Below are positions 25,803-36,609 of a DNA stretch of 64,000 nt, in pieces. Position 1 is the stretch's first letter. The number at the start of each line of letters is the position of its first letter. The notes under the pieces are model-generated. The model saw only the letters and a list, made by a program, of their open reading frames with translations. It searched no databases and was not told the origin of the DNA. The translations under genes and the position numbers were made by a program. Origin of the DNA: CAVSUB01 sp963816725 (GTDB taxonomy: Bacteria > Acidobacteriota > Vicinamibacteria > Vicinamibacterales > 2-12-FULL-66-21); the NCBI GenBank assembly GCA_963816725.1, contig CAWFMC010000018.1, positions 496,001-560,000 on the forward strand, written 5' to 3'.

Positions 25803-27683
25803 TCAGGACCGCGTGTGCCCCGGCTGACGACGGCGTGTCGTTTTGGCACCACCAGGTGGCCGTCGACCGCGGCGGAGCGCTTTGGCGATCGCGGCCGCGA
25901 CCGGGTTGGCCGGCAGCGTTTCGATCGGGGCCGGCAGCGGGATCGACCAGTTGGGCCACTGGTCCGTCGTGGCCGGCATGTTCGGCCGCTCCGGCGCAGC
26001 CATCGCATCCTCGAGCGTCGCGGTCAGCAGCCGTGACGGCGCGGCGGCCAGGGCAGCGTGGAGTCGCGTGATCACCGTGCCGACCGGCGTGCGCGCACTC
26101 GCCCGCGTCATCGCCTGAATCCGGTCGCGGATCTCCTGTGTCCCGGCCTCGTTGGGGGCCAGCTTCAGCCGGTGCTGGGCCTCGAGGTCAGCGCCGGTCC
26201 ATAACCCGGCGACCGTCGGCAAGTCGTGGGTCGTGATCGCGCTCAGCGCCTGCTCCGGATAGCTGGCCAGCGGCGTCTTCTCGAACCACACCAGCCGATA
26301 CGAGAAGATGCGACGGGCGGCGAGGTCCTGGCGCGTCCGCTCCTCGACGGTGCCGAGATCCTCGCCGACGATCACGGCGCGGGCGCGCTGGCTTTCGAGC
26401 GCCACGATGGCCAGCAGATCGGCGGCGCGCGAGCGCACGTAGGCGCCCTGCGCGGGTTCCATTCCGGCCGGAATCCAGAACAGCCGGAACAAGCCCATCA
26501 CGTGGTCGATCCGCAGACCGCCGGCGTGACGCAGGCAGGCGCGGATCGTCCGGGCGAATGGCTCGTAGCCGGCCGCGCGCAGCGGGTCTGGTGAGAAGGG
26601 CGGCAATCCCCAGTTCTGGCCGCGGGTGTTGAATTCGTCGGGCGGAGCGCCGACGCTGATGCCGTGCGCGAGGACGTCCTGGAATGCCCACCCGTCCGCG
26701 CCGTCCGCGTCGAAGCCGATCGGAAGATCCTGCATGACCGGCAGCGCCGCTGACGCGCTCGCCAGCTGACGATCGATCTGAAACTGCAGCCACTGATGCA
26801 ACCGGATCCGGTCGGCAATTTCCGGCTCGCCGGCGCGCCGCGCGACGGCCGGCCCCGCTGGATGCCGCAACTCGTCGGGCCAGCCGTGCCAGCCAGATCC
26901 GAAGCGCTCCGCGAAGGCGCAGAAGATCGCGTACTGACGAAGGGCGTCTCCTTGCTCGCGCACGAACTGATCGAACTCGGCGTCACGCCGGCGGCGGACG
27001 CGGCGCCACACCGCCTCGAAGGCTTTCGTTTTCAACGCGAAGATCGCGTCGCGATCGATCAACGGATCGCGATTCAGCGCCTTGCCCTGGCGGACCCACT
27101 CGGCGAACGGCTTCAGCTCTCGCGCGCCAGGCAAATCGGCGACCCTGAGGAAGAGCGGATTGCGGAACAACCGGCTGGACGGGAAGTACGGACTGGCCTG
27201 CTGCGGCAGGAGCGGCGGAGGCGCAGCCAGCGGGTTGATCATCGCGATCCCCGCGCCTTGTGACTTCCCCCATTGCCCGAGCCGCCGAAGATCCCCGAGA
27301 TCCCCGATGCCCCAGCTCTGGCGCGATCGCGCGGCATAGAGCTGAATCGCCCAGCCCCACGTGCGGAAGTCGTCGGGCAGGTAGCACGCGAACGGGGCCA
27401 CGATCAGGCGGGCTTCCGGCGCGCCTTTCCTGAGGAGCCGATGGTAGCCGTGCGGGAAATCGGCCGGCAGGCGACGGTCGATGGTGACCGTCGTGCCGTC
27501 CTCGAGGTCGATCTCGGCGGGGCCGAGCGCCGGGCGCGCGCCGCTGTGCACGACCAGCACGCGATCCTCGCCACCAGGCGCGCCCGACATCGCCTTCGTG
27601 ATGGCGTCGATGGTCGCCGCCGGCGGGCGATGGCGCCGCCCGAGCGCGTCGACGTAGTGGCGCTGAATAGCCGGGTTGCTCAC
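25803..27683 (-). CDS. malQ: 4-alpha-glucanotransferase (GH77)
   Basis: Amylomaltase that transfers alpha-1,4-glucan chains. 626 aa. GH77 catalytic residues are visible: nucleophile Asp in GLRIDHVMGLFRLFWIP, acid/base Glu in VIVGEDLGTVEE, and the third Asp in ITTHDLPTVAGLW; also QSWGIGDLGDLR and DEFNTRGQNWGLPPF. An N-terminal extension of about 110 residues precedes the barrel. The basic, Pro/Arg-rich tail of about 25 residues looks disordered. It starts 1 bp after the glgX stop, so the two form an operon that would degrade the limit dextrins of glycogen. Confidence 0.93.
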   Translation of the reverse strand: MSNPAIQRHYVDALGRRHRPPAATIDAITKAMSGAPGGEDRVLVVHSGARPALGPAEIDLEDGTTVTIDRRLPADFPHGYHRLLRKGAPEARLIVAPFACYLPDDFRTWGWAIQLYAARSRQSWGIGDLGDLRRLGQWGKSQGAGIAMINPLAAPPPLLPQQASPYFPSSRLFRNPLFLRVADLPGARELKPFAEWVRQGKALNRDPLIDRDAIFALKTKAFEAVWRRVRRRRDAEFDQFVREQGDALRQYAIFCAFAERFGSGWHGWPDELRHPAGPAVARRAGEPEIADRIRLHQWLQFQIDRQLASASAALPVMQDLPIGFDADGADGWAFQDVLAHGISVGAPPDEFNTRGQNWGLPPFSPDPLRAAGYEPFARTIRACLRHAGGLRIDHVMGLFRLFWIPAGMEPAQGAYVRSRAADLLAIVALESQRARAVIVGEDLGTVEERTRQDLAARRIFSYRLVWFEKTPLASYPEQALSAITTHDLPTVAGLWTGADLEAQHRLKLAPNEAGTQEIRDRIQAMTRASARTPVGTVITRLHAALAAAPSRLLTATLEDAMAAPERPNMPATTDQWPNWSIPLPAPIETLPANPVAAAIAKALRRGRRPPGGAKTTRRRQPGHTRS

Positions 27684-27684
27684 G

Positions 27685-29805
<2,121 letters not shown>

Positions 29806-29863
29806 GCATACTCCGAGTGTGAACTCGCGCGCGCACTACTATCTCATCCTTGCTCCTTACAAC

Positions 29864-29869
29864 TACAAT
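29864..29869 (+). promoter_or_regulatory. Putative -10 of ggt
   Basis: TACAAT (5 of 6 to consensus) in the 96-bp gap between the divergent glgX and ggt genes, 32 bp before the ggt ATG. No clear -35 was seen. Confidence 0.35.
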
Positions 29870-29901
29870 TCCCGTACCGTCGGAACGGTTGCGAGAGTCC
29901 T

Positions 29902-31644
29902 ATGAGAGCACCGAGCGCCATCCTCGCACTCACCCTTGCCGCATCGATCACAACGCCGATGCGGTCGGCCGACGACCTCGGCGTACCCTCGAGGGACGGC
30001 CTGGTGGTCTGTGTCTCAGCTCCTTCGTGTGATGCCGGCGCCAGCGTCCTGGCGCAAGGTGGCAATGCCGTCGACGCCGCGGTCGCGACCGCATTCGCGC
30101 TCGCGGTGACGCATCCGGACGCCGGCAATCTCGGCGGCGGCGGTTTCATGATCGTCCGCACGCCGTCCGGCGAGGTGACGACGTACGACTACCGCGAGAC
30201 GGCGCCGCTCAAATCAACCAGAACGATGTACCTCGGCGCCGACGGCACGATCGATCGCCGGTTGACCGCCGCCGGCTATCTCGCGCCTGGTGTGCCCGGC
30301 ACGGTCCGCGGCCTCGAGTTGGCCCACAAGAGGTTCGGCAAGCTGCCGTGGAAGCAGGTCGTGGCGCCCGCTGTCGCCCTCGCAGAAGGCGGCTTCCCCC
30401 TCTCCCCGTCGCTCGCTGGCTCGCTCAACCGCGAGCTGCAGGGCAACATGGCCAGGTTCCCCGCGTCGGTCGCAGCGTACGGCAAGCCTGATGGCGGACC
30501 GTGGGCCGCTGGCGATCGGCTGGTGCTGCCGGATCTCGCGAAGACCCTGCGCGCAATCGCCGACGATGGCGCCAATGCCTTCTATACCGGCTGGATTGCC
30601 GATCGCATCGCCGAGGACATGGAGGCGAACGGCGGCCTGATCTCGAAAGCCGACCTCGCCGCCTACAAGGCCAAGGAACGGGCGCCGGTGCGTGGCACGT
30701 ATCGCGGCTATGAGATCGTCTCGATCCCGCCCCCGAGCTCGGGCGGAGTCGCCCTGATCGAGATGCTCAACATCCTCGAGCCGTACAAGCTCAAGGACCA
30801 GGGGCTGCTCACGGCGCCGGCCATTCATCTTCAGATCGAAGCGATGCGGCGCGCGTACCTCGATCGCGCGCGGCAGTTGGGCGACACGGATTTCGTCACC
30901 GTCCCGATCGCCGAGCTCACCTCGAAAGCGCACGCCATATCAGTGGCGGCGTCAATCAGCCTGGACAAGGCCTCCAGCAGCCTCGAGCTCGGCAAGGACA
31001 TCGTCACCATTCACGCGCAGGCGCCGGAGCCTGACGAGACGACGCACTTCTCGGTGATGGATCGGGCCGGCATGGCGGTGACCAGCACCTACACGCTCGA
31101 AGGCGGCTTCGGATCGCACGTGGTGGTGCGCGGCGCGGGGTTCCTGCTGAACAACGAGATGGGTGACTTCAACAAGAAGCCCGGCGACACGAATGCGGGC
31201 GGCGACATCGGCACCCCGGCCAACCTGATCGATCCGGGCAAGCGCATGCTCAGCTCCATGACGCCGGCAATGGTGGTCAAGGATGGAAAGGTCGTGCTCG
31301 TGACCGGATCGCCGGGCGGCCGAACGATCATCAACACCGTGCTATCGGTGGTGCTCGGCGTGACCGAGTACGGGCTGACGGGCCGGCAGGCGGTCGATAC
31401 GGCTCGTATCCATCACCAGTGGCTGCCCGACCGCGCTTCAATCGAGCAAGGTGGCGTGAGTCCGGAGGTGCTGGCGGCATTGAAGGCCAAAGGCCACGAG
31501 GTCCGCATCGGCGGCCGCCAAGGGGATGCGCACAGCATCTGGGTGGCGCCCGACGGGACGCCGTACGGCGTGAACGACAGGCGCACGCCCGACTCGAAGG
31601 TCTCGGTGCCGCAGCAGTTGACAGCGCCCGCGACGCGACGATAG
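29902..31644 (+). CDS. ggt: Gamma-glutamyltransferase
   Basis: Periplasmic Ntn-hydrolase that cleaves the gamma-glutamyl bond of glutathione and related peptides. 580 aa with an N-terminal signal peptide (SAILALTLAASI). Large subunit: GGNAVDAAVATAFALAVTHP, GNLGGGGFMIV, YDYRETAP. The autoprocessing site is PDETTHFSVMDRAG, with cleavage before Thr380, the N-terminal nucleophile of the small subunit. The later LLNNEMGDF, SSMTPAMV and GSPGGRTIINTV match the substrate site. The his operon promoter lies over its last codons. Confidence 0.95.
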   Translation: MRAPSAILALTLAASITTPMRSADDLGVPSRDGLVVCVSAPSCDAGASVLAQGGNAVDAAVATAFALAVTHPDAGNLGGGGFMIVRTPSGEVTTYDYRETAPLKSTRTMYLGADGTIDRRLTAAGYLAPGVPGTVRGLELAHKRFGKLPWKQVVAPAVALAEGGFPLSPSLAGSLNRELQGNMARFPASVAAYGKPDGGPWAAGDRLVLPDLAKTLRAIADDGANAFYTGWIADRIAEDMEANGGLISKADLAAYKAKERAPVRGTYRGYEIVSIPPPSSGGVALIEMLNILEPYKLKDQGLLTAPAIHLQIEAMRRAYLDRARQLGDTDFVTVPIAELTSKAHAISVAASISLDKASSSLELGKDIVTIHAQAPEPDETTHFSVMDRAGMAVTSTYTLEGGFGSHVVVRGAGFLLNNEMGDFNKKPGDTNAGGDIGTPANLIDPGKRMLSSMTPAMVVKDGKVVLVTGSPGGRTIINTVLSVVLGVTEYGLTGRQAVDTARIHHQWLPDRASIEQGGVSPEVLAALKAKGHEVRIGGRQGDAHSIWVAPDGTPYGVNDRRTPDSKVSVPQQLTAPATRR

Positions 31645-31647
31645 TCT
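31618..31647 (+). promoter_or_regulatory. his operon promoter
   Basis: Consensus -35 TTGACA (31618-31623), 18-nt spacer, -10 TAGTCT (31642-31647) overlapping the ggt stop codon. Transcription would start near 31654, right at the hisL start codon. Confidence 0.6.
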
Positions 31648-31655
31648 TGACGGCG

Positions 31656-31733
31656 ATGTTTCTGGCGCGGCACCACCACCGGCATCATCATGCGTCCTGC
31701 AACGGCGGGCCGGTCGGATTCTGCACGCGATAG
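31656..31733 (+). CDS. hisL: his operon leader peptide
   Basis: A 25-codon reading frame, ATG 31656 to TAG 31733, too short for routine gene finding. Residues 6-8 and 10-12 are His (CAC CAC CAC CGG CAT CAT CAT, 31671-31691), six His codons in seven. It lies 12 bp after ggt, just under a consensus promoter, and is followed by an intrinsic terminator and then hisI. That is the layout of the HisL attenuator peptides known from enteric bacteria. The peptide itself needs no function; the rate of its translation senses charged tRNA-His. No ribosome site is visible and the transcript may start at the ATG. Confidence 0.85.
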   Translation: MFLARHHHRHHHASCNGGPVGFCTR

Positions 31734-31773
31734 AACGTCAATCACCGCAGAGCAACTCCTGAAGGCCTCGCCG
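31678..31773 (+). promoter_or_regulatory. his attenuator: alternative RNA pairings
   Basis: Segment 1 (ACCGGC, 31678-31683, within the His codons) pairs perfectly with 31709-31714 (GCCGGT). Segment 2 (31703-31711, CGGCGGGCC) overlaps that partner and can also pair with the 5' arm of the terminator (31764-31773; seven continuous pairs including one G-U, then two after a bulge). A ribosome stalled on His codons would cover segment 1, free segment 2 and prevent the terminator; a ribosome that moves on would let the terminator form. Confidence 0.7.
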
Positions 31774-31796
31774 AAACCCGGCGAGGCCTTTTTTAT
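31762..31796 (+). terminator. his attenuator terminator
   Basis: Perfect 11-bp stem AAGGCCTCGCC (31762-31772) and GGCGAGGCCTT (31780-31790), 7-nt loop and a run of six T ending at 31794. The strongest intrinsic terminator in the window, placed between hisL and hisI, 42 bp before the hisI ATG. Confidence 0.92.
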
Positions 31797-31838
31797 TGCG
31801 CCGCGGCACGCACGCGGTGACGGACAGTTGGACACGCC

Positions 31839-32174
31839 ATGGATTTTTCGAAGCTGGACGGACTGATCCCCGCGGTCGTGCAGGACGAGTCGTCGAACGA
31901 GGTGCTGATGGTCGGCTTCATGAACCAGGAGGCGCTGACGCTGACCCTCGAGAGCGGGTTTGCGACGTTCTTCAGCCGCACCCGCGGCAAGCTCTGGACG
32001 AAGGGGGAAACCTCGGGCAACCGCCTGCAGGTCACGTCGGCGCTGGTCGATTGCGACGATGACACGGTGCTGCTGAAAGTGAAGCGGCTCGGCGATGGCA
32101 ACGTCTGCCACACCGGCGAGCGGACCTGCTTCAACCGCGAGCTGACGCCGGACGCAGCGCGGGCGGGTGCCTGA
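31839..32174 (+). CDS. hisI: Phosphoribosyl-AMP cyclohydrolase
   Basis: Opens the adenine ring of PR-AMP, the third step of histidine synthesis. 111 aa, a HisI-only protein without the HisE pyrophosphohydrolase domain. Motifs: VLMVGFMNQEAL, FFSRTRGKLWTKGETSGN, VDCDDDTVLLKV (metal-binding Asp residues) and VCHTGERTCF (zinc cysteines). First structural gene behind the attenuator. A hisE gene was not found in this window. Confidence 0.95.
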   Translation: MDFSKLDGLIPAVVQDESSNEVLMVGFMNQEALTLTLESGFATFFSRTRGKLWTKGETSGNRLQVTSALVDCDDDTVLLKVKRLGDGNVCHTGERTCFNRELTPDAARAGA

Positions 32175-32175
32175 A

Positions 32176-33066
32176 GTGGCGAGGCTCAAGCTCGGTATTC
32201 CGAAGGGCTCGCTGCAGGACGCGACCATCCAGCTGTTCGCGCGGGCCGGCTTCAACATCTACGCTTCGACCCGCTCGTACTTCCCGGCCATCGACGATCC
32301 CGACATCGAGTGCATGCTGATCCGCGCCCAGGAGATGGCCCGCTACGTCGCCGACGGCGTGCTCGACGCCGGACTCACCGGTCAGGACTGGATCGCCGAA
32401 CACGCCGCCGGCAACAGCTCCGCGGCCGCGCCGGTGGCACTCGCGGATCTCGTCTACGCGAAGCAGAGTTTCGGCAAGGTGCGATGGGTCCTCGCGGTGC
32501 CGGAGGACTCGAAGTATCAACGCGTGCAGGATCTCGAAGGGGCGACGATCGCGACGGAGCTGGTGCGGGCGACGCAGGCGTACTTCGCGCGCCAGCAGGT
32601 CAACGTGCACGTCGAGTTCTCGTGGGGGGCGACCGAAGTCAAGCCGCCGATGCTGGCGGACGCGATCGTCGAGGTCACCGAGACCGGATCGTCGCTCCGC
32701 GCCAACCGCCTGCGGGTCATCGACACCGTGCTCGAGTCGAACACGCAGCTGATTGCCAACGCGGCCGCTCTCGAAGACGCGTGGAAGCGGACCAAGATCG
32801 AGAACCTCGCGCTGCTGCTCCGTGCGGCGATCGAAGCGCAGGGCCGGGTCGGGATCATGCTCAACGTCCGGGTCGGCGATCTGCAGTCGGTGCTGTCGCT
32901 GCTGCCGGCGCTGCAGCGCCCGACGATCTCGCCGCTGAGCGATCAGGAGTGGGTCGCCGTCAACACGATCATCGAGGAACGCGCGGTGCGCGACCTGATC
33001 CCGCGCCTCAAAGCCGCGCGCGCCGAAGGGATCGTCGAGTATCCGCTCAATAAGATAGTGCTCTGA
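32176..33066 (+). CDS. hisG: ATP phosphoribosyltransferase, long form
   Basis: First committed enzyme of histidine synthesis. 296 aa from GTG 32176 (an in-frame GTG at 32167 overlapping hisI is the alternative). Catalytic domains: LKLGIPKGSLQDATIQLF, YVADGVLDAGLTGQDWI, the PRPP loop VEVTETGSSLRANRLRVI. Residues about 215-296 are the regulatory C-terminal domain (GIMLNVRVGDLQSVLSLLP, TISPLSDQEWVAVNTII), so this is the long HisG, inhibited by histidine, and needs no HisZ. A 7-nt tandem array begins directly after its stop. Confidence 0.94.
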   Translation: MARLKLGIPKGSLQDATIQLFARAGFNIYASTRSYFPAIDDPDIECMLIRAQEMARYVADGVLDAGLTGQDWIAEHAAGNSSAAAPVALADLVYAKQSFGKVRWVLAVPEDSKYQRVQDLEGATIATELVRATQAYFARQQVNVHVEFSWGATEVKPPMLADAIVEVTETGSSLRANRLRVIDTVLESNTQLIANAAALEDAWKRTKIENLALLLRAAIEAQGRVGIMLNVRVGDLQSVLSLLPALQRPTISPLSDQEWVAVNTIIEERAVRDLIPRLKAARAEGIVEYPLNKIVL

Positions 33067-33087
33067 GGGGACCGGGGATCGGGGACC
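33067..33087. repeat. Heptamer tandem array (GGGGACC x3) in the hisG-hisD gap
   Basis: GGGGACC-GGGGATC-GGGGACC, starting at the first base after the hisG stop. The reverse complement of the same words occurs at 22354-22374. Confidence 0.8.
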
Positions 33088-33109
33088 CGGCAGCGTCAGT
33101 ACCAAGACC

Positions 33110-34384
33110 ATGTTTCGCATCATCTCCTCCAGCGACGCTGACGGCGTCGCCGCATTGCTCGATCGCCGGCCCGGGCGAGATCCACGGCTCGAGGCACGGG
33201 TGGCCCGGATCGTCGCGCGCGTTCGCGAGGGGGGAGACGCGGCGCTGCTTGCCTTCGCCCGCAAGTTCGACCGGTTGGCGGGATCGATCGAGGTGGCATC
33301 CGCCGAGATCGAACAGGGCGTCCGCGACACGCCGCGCGAGGTGCGCGAGGCGCTCGGGCTCGCCGCGCGCCACATCCGGCGGGTGGCGCGGAAGCAGATC
33401 CCGCGCGCGTGGACGGTCAGCCCGGTCGCCGGCGTCAGGGTCGAGCAGCGCGTCACGCCGCTCGATCGCGTCGGGTGTTACGTCCCGGGTGGCCGCTACC
33501 CACTGCCGTCCTCGCTGCTGATGACGGCGATTCCGGCGCGCGTCGCCGGTGTTCGCGAGATCCTCGCGGTCTGTCCGCGAATCGATCCCGTCATCTGCGC
33601 GGCGGCCCGCGAAGCGGGGGTCGACCGCCTCTATCGCGTGGGCGGCGCGCACGCGATCGCCGCCCTGGCCTACGGCACCGAGACCATCGCCCGGGTGGAC
33701 AAGATCGTCGGTCCGGGCAACGCGTATGTCGCCGCCGCCAAGGCTCTCGTCGCCGATACTTGCGCGATTGATTTCTTTGCCGGCCCGAGCGAGATTGCCG
33801 TCGTCTCGGACACGGGACGTCCCGACTGGATCGCCGCTGACCTGATCGCGCAGGCCGAGCACGACCCGCATGCCCGAGCGATTCTCATCACCTCCTCGAA
33901 GCGGCTGGCGAAGGACGTGGCGCGCGAGGTCGCCCGCCAGATGCCTGCTGATGGACCGGCGCCGGTGTCGCTCGCCGCCAACGGCGGGATCATCGTCACC
34001 AGGAACGCTGATGAGGCGATCGCGCTCGGTCAGCGTCTCGCGCCCGAGCACCTGGTCTGTGACTCGGACGCCATGGCCGCCCGGCTCACCCGCGCTGGTA
34101 CCGTGTTCGTCGGCGACTACAGCGCCCAGGCCTGCGGCGACTACGTCACCGGGTCCAACCACGTCCTGCCGACCAGCGGCGCCGCCGCCGCCCGCGGCGG
34201 GTTGAGCGCCGCCGATTTCGTGCGCGTCTCGACGGTCCAGCGCATCACGGCGGCGGGGCTTCGTCGGATCGGTCCCGCCGGCGTGGCTCTCGCGAATGCC
34301 GAAGGGCTGTCGGCGCACGCCGCCTCGATGGCGGTCCGAATCGCCGCGCGTGCCGCTGCCCGGCCGCGAGGATCGCAGCGATGA
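33110..34384 (+). CDS. hisD: Histidinol dehydrogenase
   Basis: NAD- and zinc-dependent four-electron oxidation of histidinol to histidine. 424 aa. Motifs: DRVGCYVPGGRYPLPSSLLM, VGGAHAIAALAYGTETI, KIVGPGNAYVAAAKALV, DFFAGPSEIAVVSD, QAEHDPHARAILIT and the C-terminal GDYVTGSNHVLPTSG with metal and base residues. The final codons overlap hisC by 4 bp. No ribosome site is obvious before its ATG; the repeat-bearing 43-bp gap separates it from hisG. Confidence 0.96.
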   Translation: MFRIISSSDADGVAALLDRRPGRDPRLEARVARIVARVREGGDAALLAFARKFDRLAGSIEVASAEIEQGVRDTPREVREALGLAARHIRRVARKQIPRAWTVSPVAGVRVEQRVTPLDRVGCYVPGGRYPLPSSLLMTAIPARVAGVREILAVCPRIDPVICAAAREAGVDRLYRVGGAHAIAALAYGTETIARVDKIVGPGNAYVAAAKALVADTCAIDFFAGPSEIAVVSDTGRPDWIAADLIAQAEHDPHARAILITSSKRLAKDVAREVARQMPADGPAPVSLAANGGIIVTRNADEAIALGQRLAPEHLVCDSDAMAARLTRAGTVFVGDYSAQACGDYVTGSNHVLPTSGAAAARGGLSAADFVRVSTVQRITAAGLRRIGPAGVALANAEGLSAHAASMAVRIAARAAARPRGSQR

Positions 34385-35430
34385 CCCACGAGTACGAACG
34401 GGTGATCGCGCCGGCGGACGCCTTGCGCCTGCACCTGAACGAGAACACCGCGGGGTGCTCACCCAAGGTGCTCGAAGCCATCCAGTCGTTGACCCGGCAT
34501 GACATCGCGACCTATCCGGACTACGACGCGGTAACAGCGGCCTGCGCCGCCCGCCTCGGCGTCGGCGCGGATCGCCTGGTGCTGACCAACGGACTCGACG
34601 ATGGGATTCTGGCGACGGCGATGGCGGCGCTCAAGCACAGCCCGCGTGAGGCGCCGTTCGAGTCGATCATCGTGGTCCCGGCGTTCGACATGTATGCGGC
34701 GTGCACGGATGCCGCCGGCGGCCGGATCGTCGAGGTGCCGCTTGGTGACGGCTTCGCGTTCCCGTTCGCGGCGCTGCTGGCGGCTTCCAACGAGCGCACC
34801 CGCGCCGTGTTCCTGACCAATCCGAACAATCCGACCGGCGGGTTGGTCCGCGAACAGGACATTCTCACCATCGCGCGAAGCGCCCCGCAGGCGTTGATCT
34901 TCGTCGACGAGGCCTACGCCGACTTCGCCGGCCAGACGCTGCTCGGCCCGGGCTTCGACGCGCTTCCCTCGAACGTCATCGTCGGCCGCACCTTCGCAAA
35001 AGCGTACGGGCTGGCCGGGATCCGGGCCGGAGCGGTGGTCGGAGCGGCGGAGACGATTGCGCCGCTGCGGCGCACCGTGCCGCCGTACACGCTGAACGTC
35101 GGCGCCGCTGTCGCGCTGCCGGCGGCGCTCGAGGACGTCGGTTACTTCGACTGGTACGTGGCGCAAGTAACGGAGTCGCGGCAGCTGTTGTATCGAACGC
35201 TCGATCGATTCGGCGTGACCTACTGGCCGAGCCACGGCAATTTCGTCCTGGTGCGATTCGGCGGGCGGTTGCGGGCGGTGATCGACGGCCTCGCCGAACG
35301 GGGTGTGGCGATCCGCGACCGATCGCGGGATCCGGGATGCGCCGGGTGCGCGCGCATCACCACCGGGGTCGTCGAGCATACGGTTCGATGCACGCAGGCG
35401 TTGGAGGAGGTTCTGTGCGGCGCGGCATAG
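34381..35430 (+). CDS. hisC: Histidinol-phosphate aminotransferase
   Basis: PLP-dependent transamination of imidazole acetol phosphate with glutamate. 349 aa. Class I/II aminotransferase blocks: LRLHLNENTAGCSPKVLEAI, VFLTNPNNPTGGLV, LIFVDEAYADFAG, and the Schiff-base Lys in IVGRTFAKAYGLAGIRAG, with the phosphate-binding Arg after it. Overlaps hisD by 4 bp and hisB by 16 bp. Confidence 0.95.
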   Translation: MTHEYERVIAPADALRLHLNENTAGCSPKVLEAIQSLTRHDIATYPDYDAVTAACAARLGVGADRLVLTNGLDDGILATAMAALKHSPREAPFESIIVVPAFDMYAACTDAAGGRIVEVPLGDGFAFPFAALLAASNERTRAVFLTNPNNPTGGLVREQDILTIARSAPQALIFVDEAYADFAGQTLLGPGFDALPSNVIVGRTFAKAYGLAGIRAGAVVGAAETIAPLRRTVPPYTLNVGAAVALPAALEDVGYFDWYVAQVTESRQLLYRTLDRFGVTYWPSHGNFVLVRFGGRLRAVIDGLAERGVAIRDRSRDPGCAGCARITTGVVEHTVRCTQALEEVLCGAA

Positions 35431-36002
35431 TGCAGCGGAAAACGACCGAGACATCGATCGCCCTGCGACTCGATCTGGACGGCAAGGGCCGCTACGAGGT
35501 GAGCACCGGCATCCGCTTCTTCGATCACATGCTGGAGCTGGTGGCGCGGCACGGCGGCTTCAACTTAAAGCTCGCGGTCGAAGGCGACCTCGACGTCGAT
35601 CAGCATCACACGGTGGAGGACGTCGGGATCGCGCTCGGCGAGGCGGTGTCGCAGGCAATCGGCAATCGAAAAGGGATCAATCGGGCCGGCTACTTCGTGA
35701 TGCCGATGGACGAAACCCTCGGCGTCGCGGCGATCGATTTGTCGGGACGCATCCACGCGGTGGTCGATCTGCAGCTCGCGGTCGAGCGGGTCGGAGATCT
35801 GCAGGCGGAGCTGCTCGGCGATTTCTTCGACGGGTTCGCGCAGGGAGCGCGCGCCAACGTGCACCTGAAGATCCTGTACGGCCGTTCCAGCCACCACCAG
35901 ATCGAGGCGCTGTTCAAGGCGTTCGCACGGGCGCTGCGCTTCGCTTGCTCGCGTGATCGGCAGATGGCCCGGACGCTTCCCAGCACGAAAGGCCTGCTCT
36001 GA
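35415..36002 (+). CDS. hisB: Imidazoleglycerol-phosphate dehydratase
   Basis: Manganese-dependent dehydration of IGP. 195 aa from GTG 35415, chosen because GGAGGAGG (35403-35410) lies just upstream and the protein then begins RRGIVQRKTTETSIAL, the normal N-terminus; an ATG at 35337 would add 26 odd residues. Metal-binding repeats: FFDHMLELVARHGGF with DVDQHHTVEDVGIALGEA, and later GRSSHHQIEALFKAFARAL. Monofunctional, without the histidinol-phosphatase domain of enteric HisB; no hisN is in the window. Confidence 0.94.
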   Translation: MRRGIVQRKTTETSIALRLDLDGKGRYEVSTGIRFFDHMLELVARHGGFNLKLAVEGDLDVDQHHTVEDVGIALGEAVSQAIGNRKGINRAGYFVMPMDETLGVAAIDLSGRIHAVVDLQLAVERVGDLQAELLGDFFDGFAQGARANVHLKILYGRSSHHQIEALFKAFARALRFACSRDRQMARTLPSTKGLL

Positions 36003-36003
36003 G

Positions 36004-36609
36004 ATGGCGGGACCAGCAATCGCCCTCATCGACTACGGCGCCGGCAACCTGACGTCCGTGCGCAAGGGTTTCGCCGCGATCGGCGCCGCGCTCGTGACGC
36101 CGCATTCGCCGGCGGACCTGGGTGGTGTGCGCGCCATCGTCGTTCCCGGTGTCGGTCATTTCCAGGCTACGTCACCACTCGGTGGCGAGTGGAAAGCGGC
36201 CATCCTCGAGGCTGCCGTGCGGGGCACGCCGCTGCTGGGCATTTGTCTCGGCTTGCAATGGTTGTTCGAGTCGAGCACCGAAGCCGAGGACGTCGCCGGC
36301 CTGGGCCTGATGGTCGGCCGCTGCGAGCGCCTGCCGCCCGTCGTCAAGGTTCCGCATGTCGGTTGGAATGCGCTCGACTTCACGCGCGAGTCGCGGCTGC
36401 TCGGGGGGATCTCCGACGGAGCGGAGGTCTATTTCACCCACTCCTACGCCGCCCCCGTGACCGCTGACTGCATCGCGGTCACGACCCACGGCCGGCCCTT
36501 CGCCGCCGCCGTCGAGCGCGACCACATCTGCGGCGTCCAGTTCCACCCCGAGAAGTCCGGCGACGTCGGCCTCCAGGTGTTGCGCAACTTCGTGACGATG
36601 TGCCAGTGA
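36004..36609 (+). CDS. hisH: Imidazole glycerol phosphate synthase, glutaminase subunit
   Basis: Class I glutamine amidotransferase that passes ammonia to HisF. 201 aa from ATG 36004, 1 bp after hisB; an in-frame ATG at 35953 would extend into hisB. Motifs: LIDYGAGNLTSVRKGF, nucleophile Cys in LLGICLGLQWLFESS, and the His-Glu pair in VQFHPEKSGDVG. Acts with hisF, which starts 15 bp downstream. Confidence 0.95.
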   Translation: MAGPAIALIDYGAGNLTSVRKGFAAIGAALVTPHSPADLGGVRAIVVPGVGHFQATSPLGGEWKAAILEAAVRGTPLLGICLGLQWLFESSTEAEDVAGLGLMVGRCERLPPVVKVPHVGWNALDFTRESRLLGGISDGAEVYFTHSYAAPVTADCIAVTTHGRPFAAAVERDHICGVQFHPEKSGDVGLQVLRNFVTMCQ

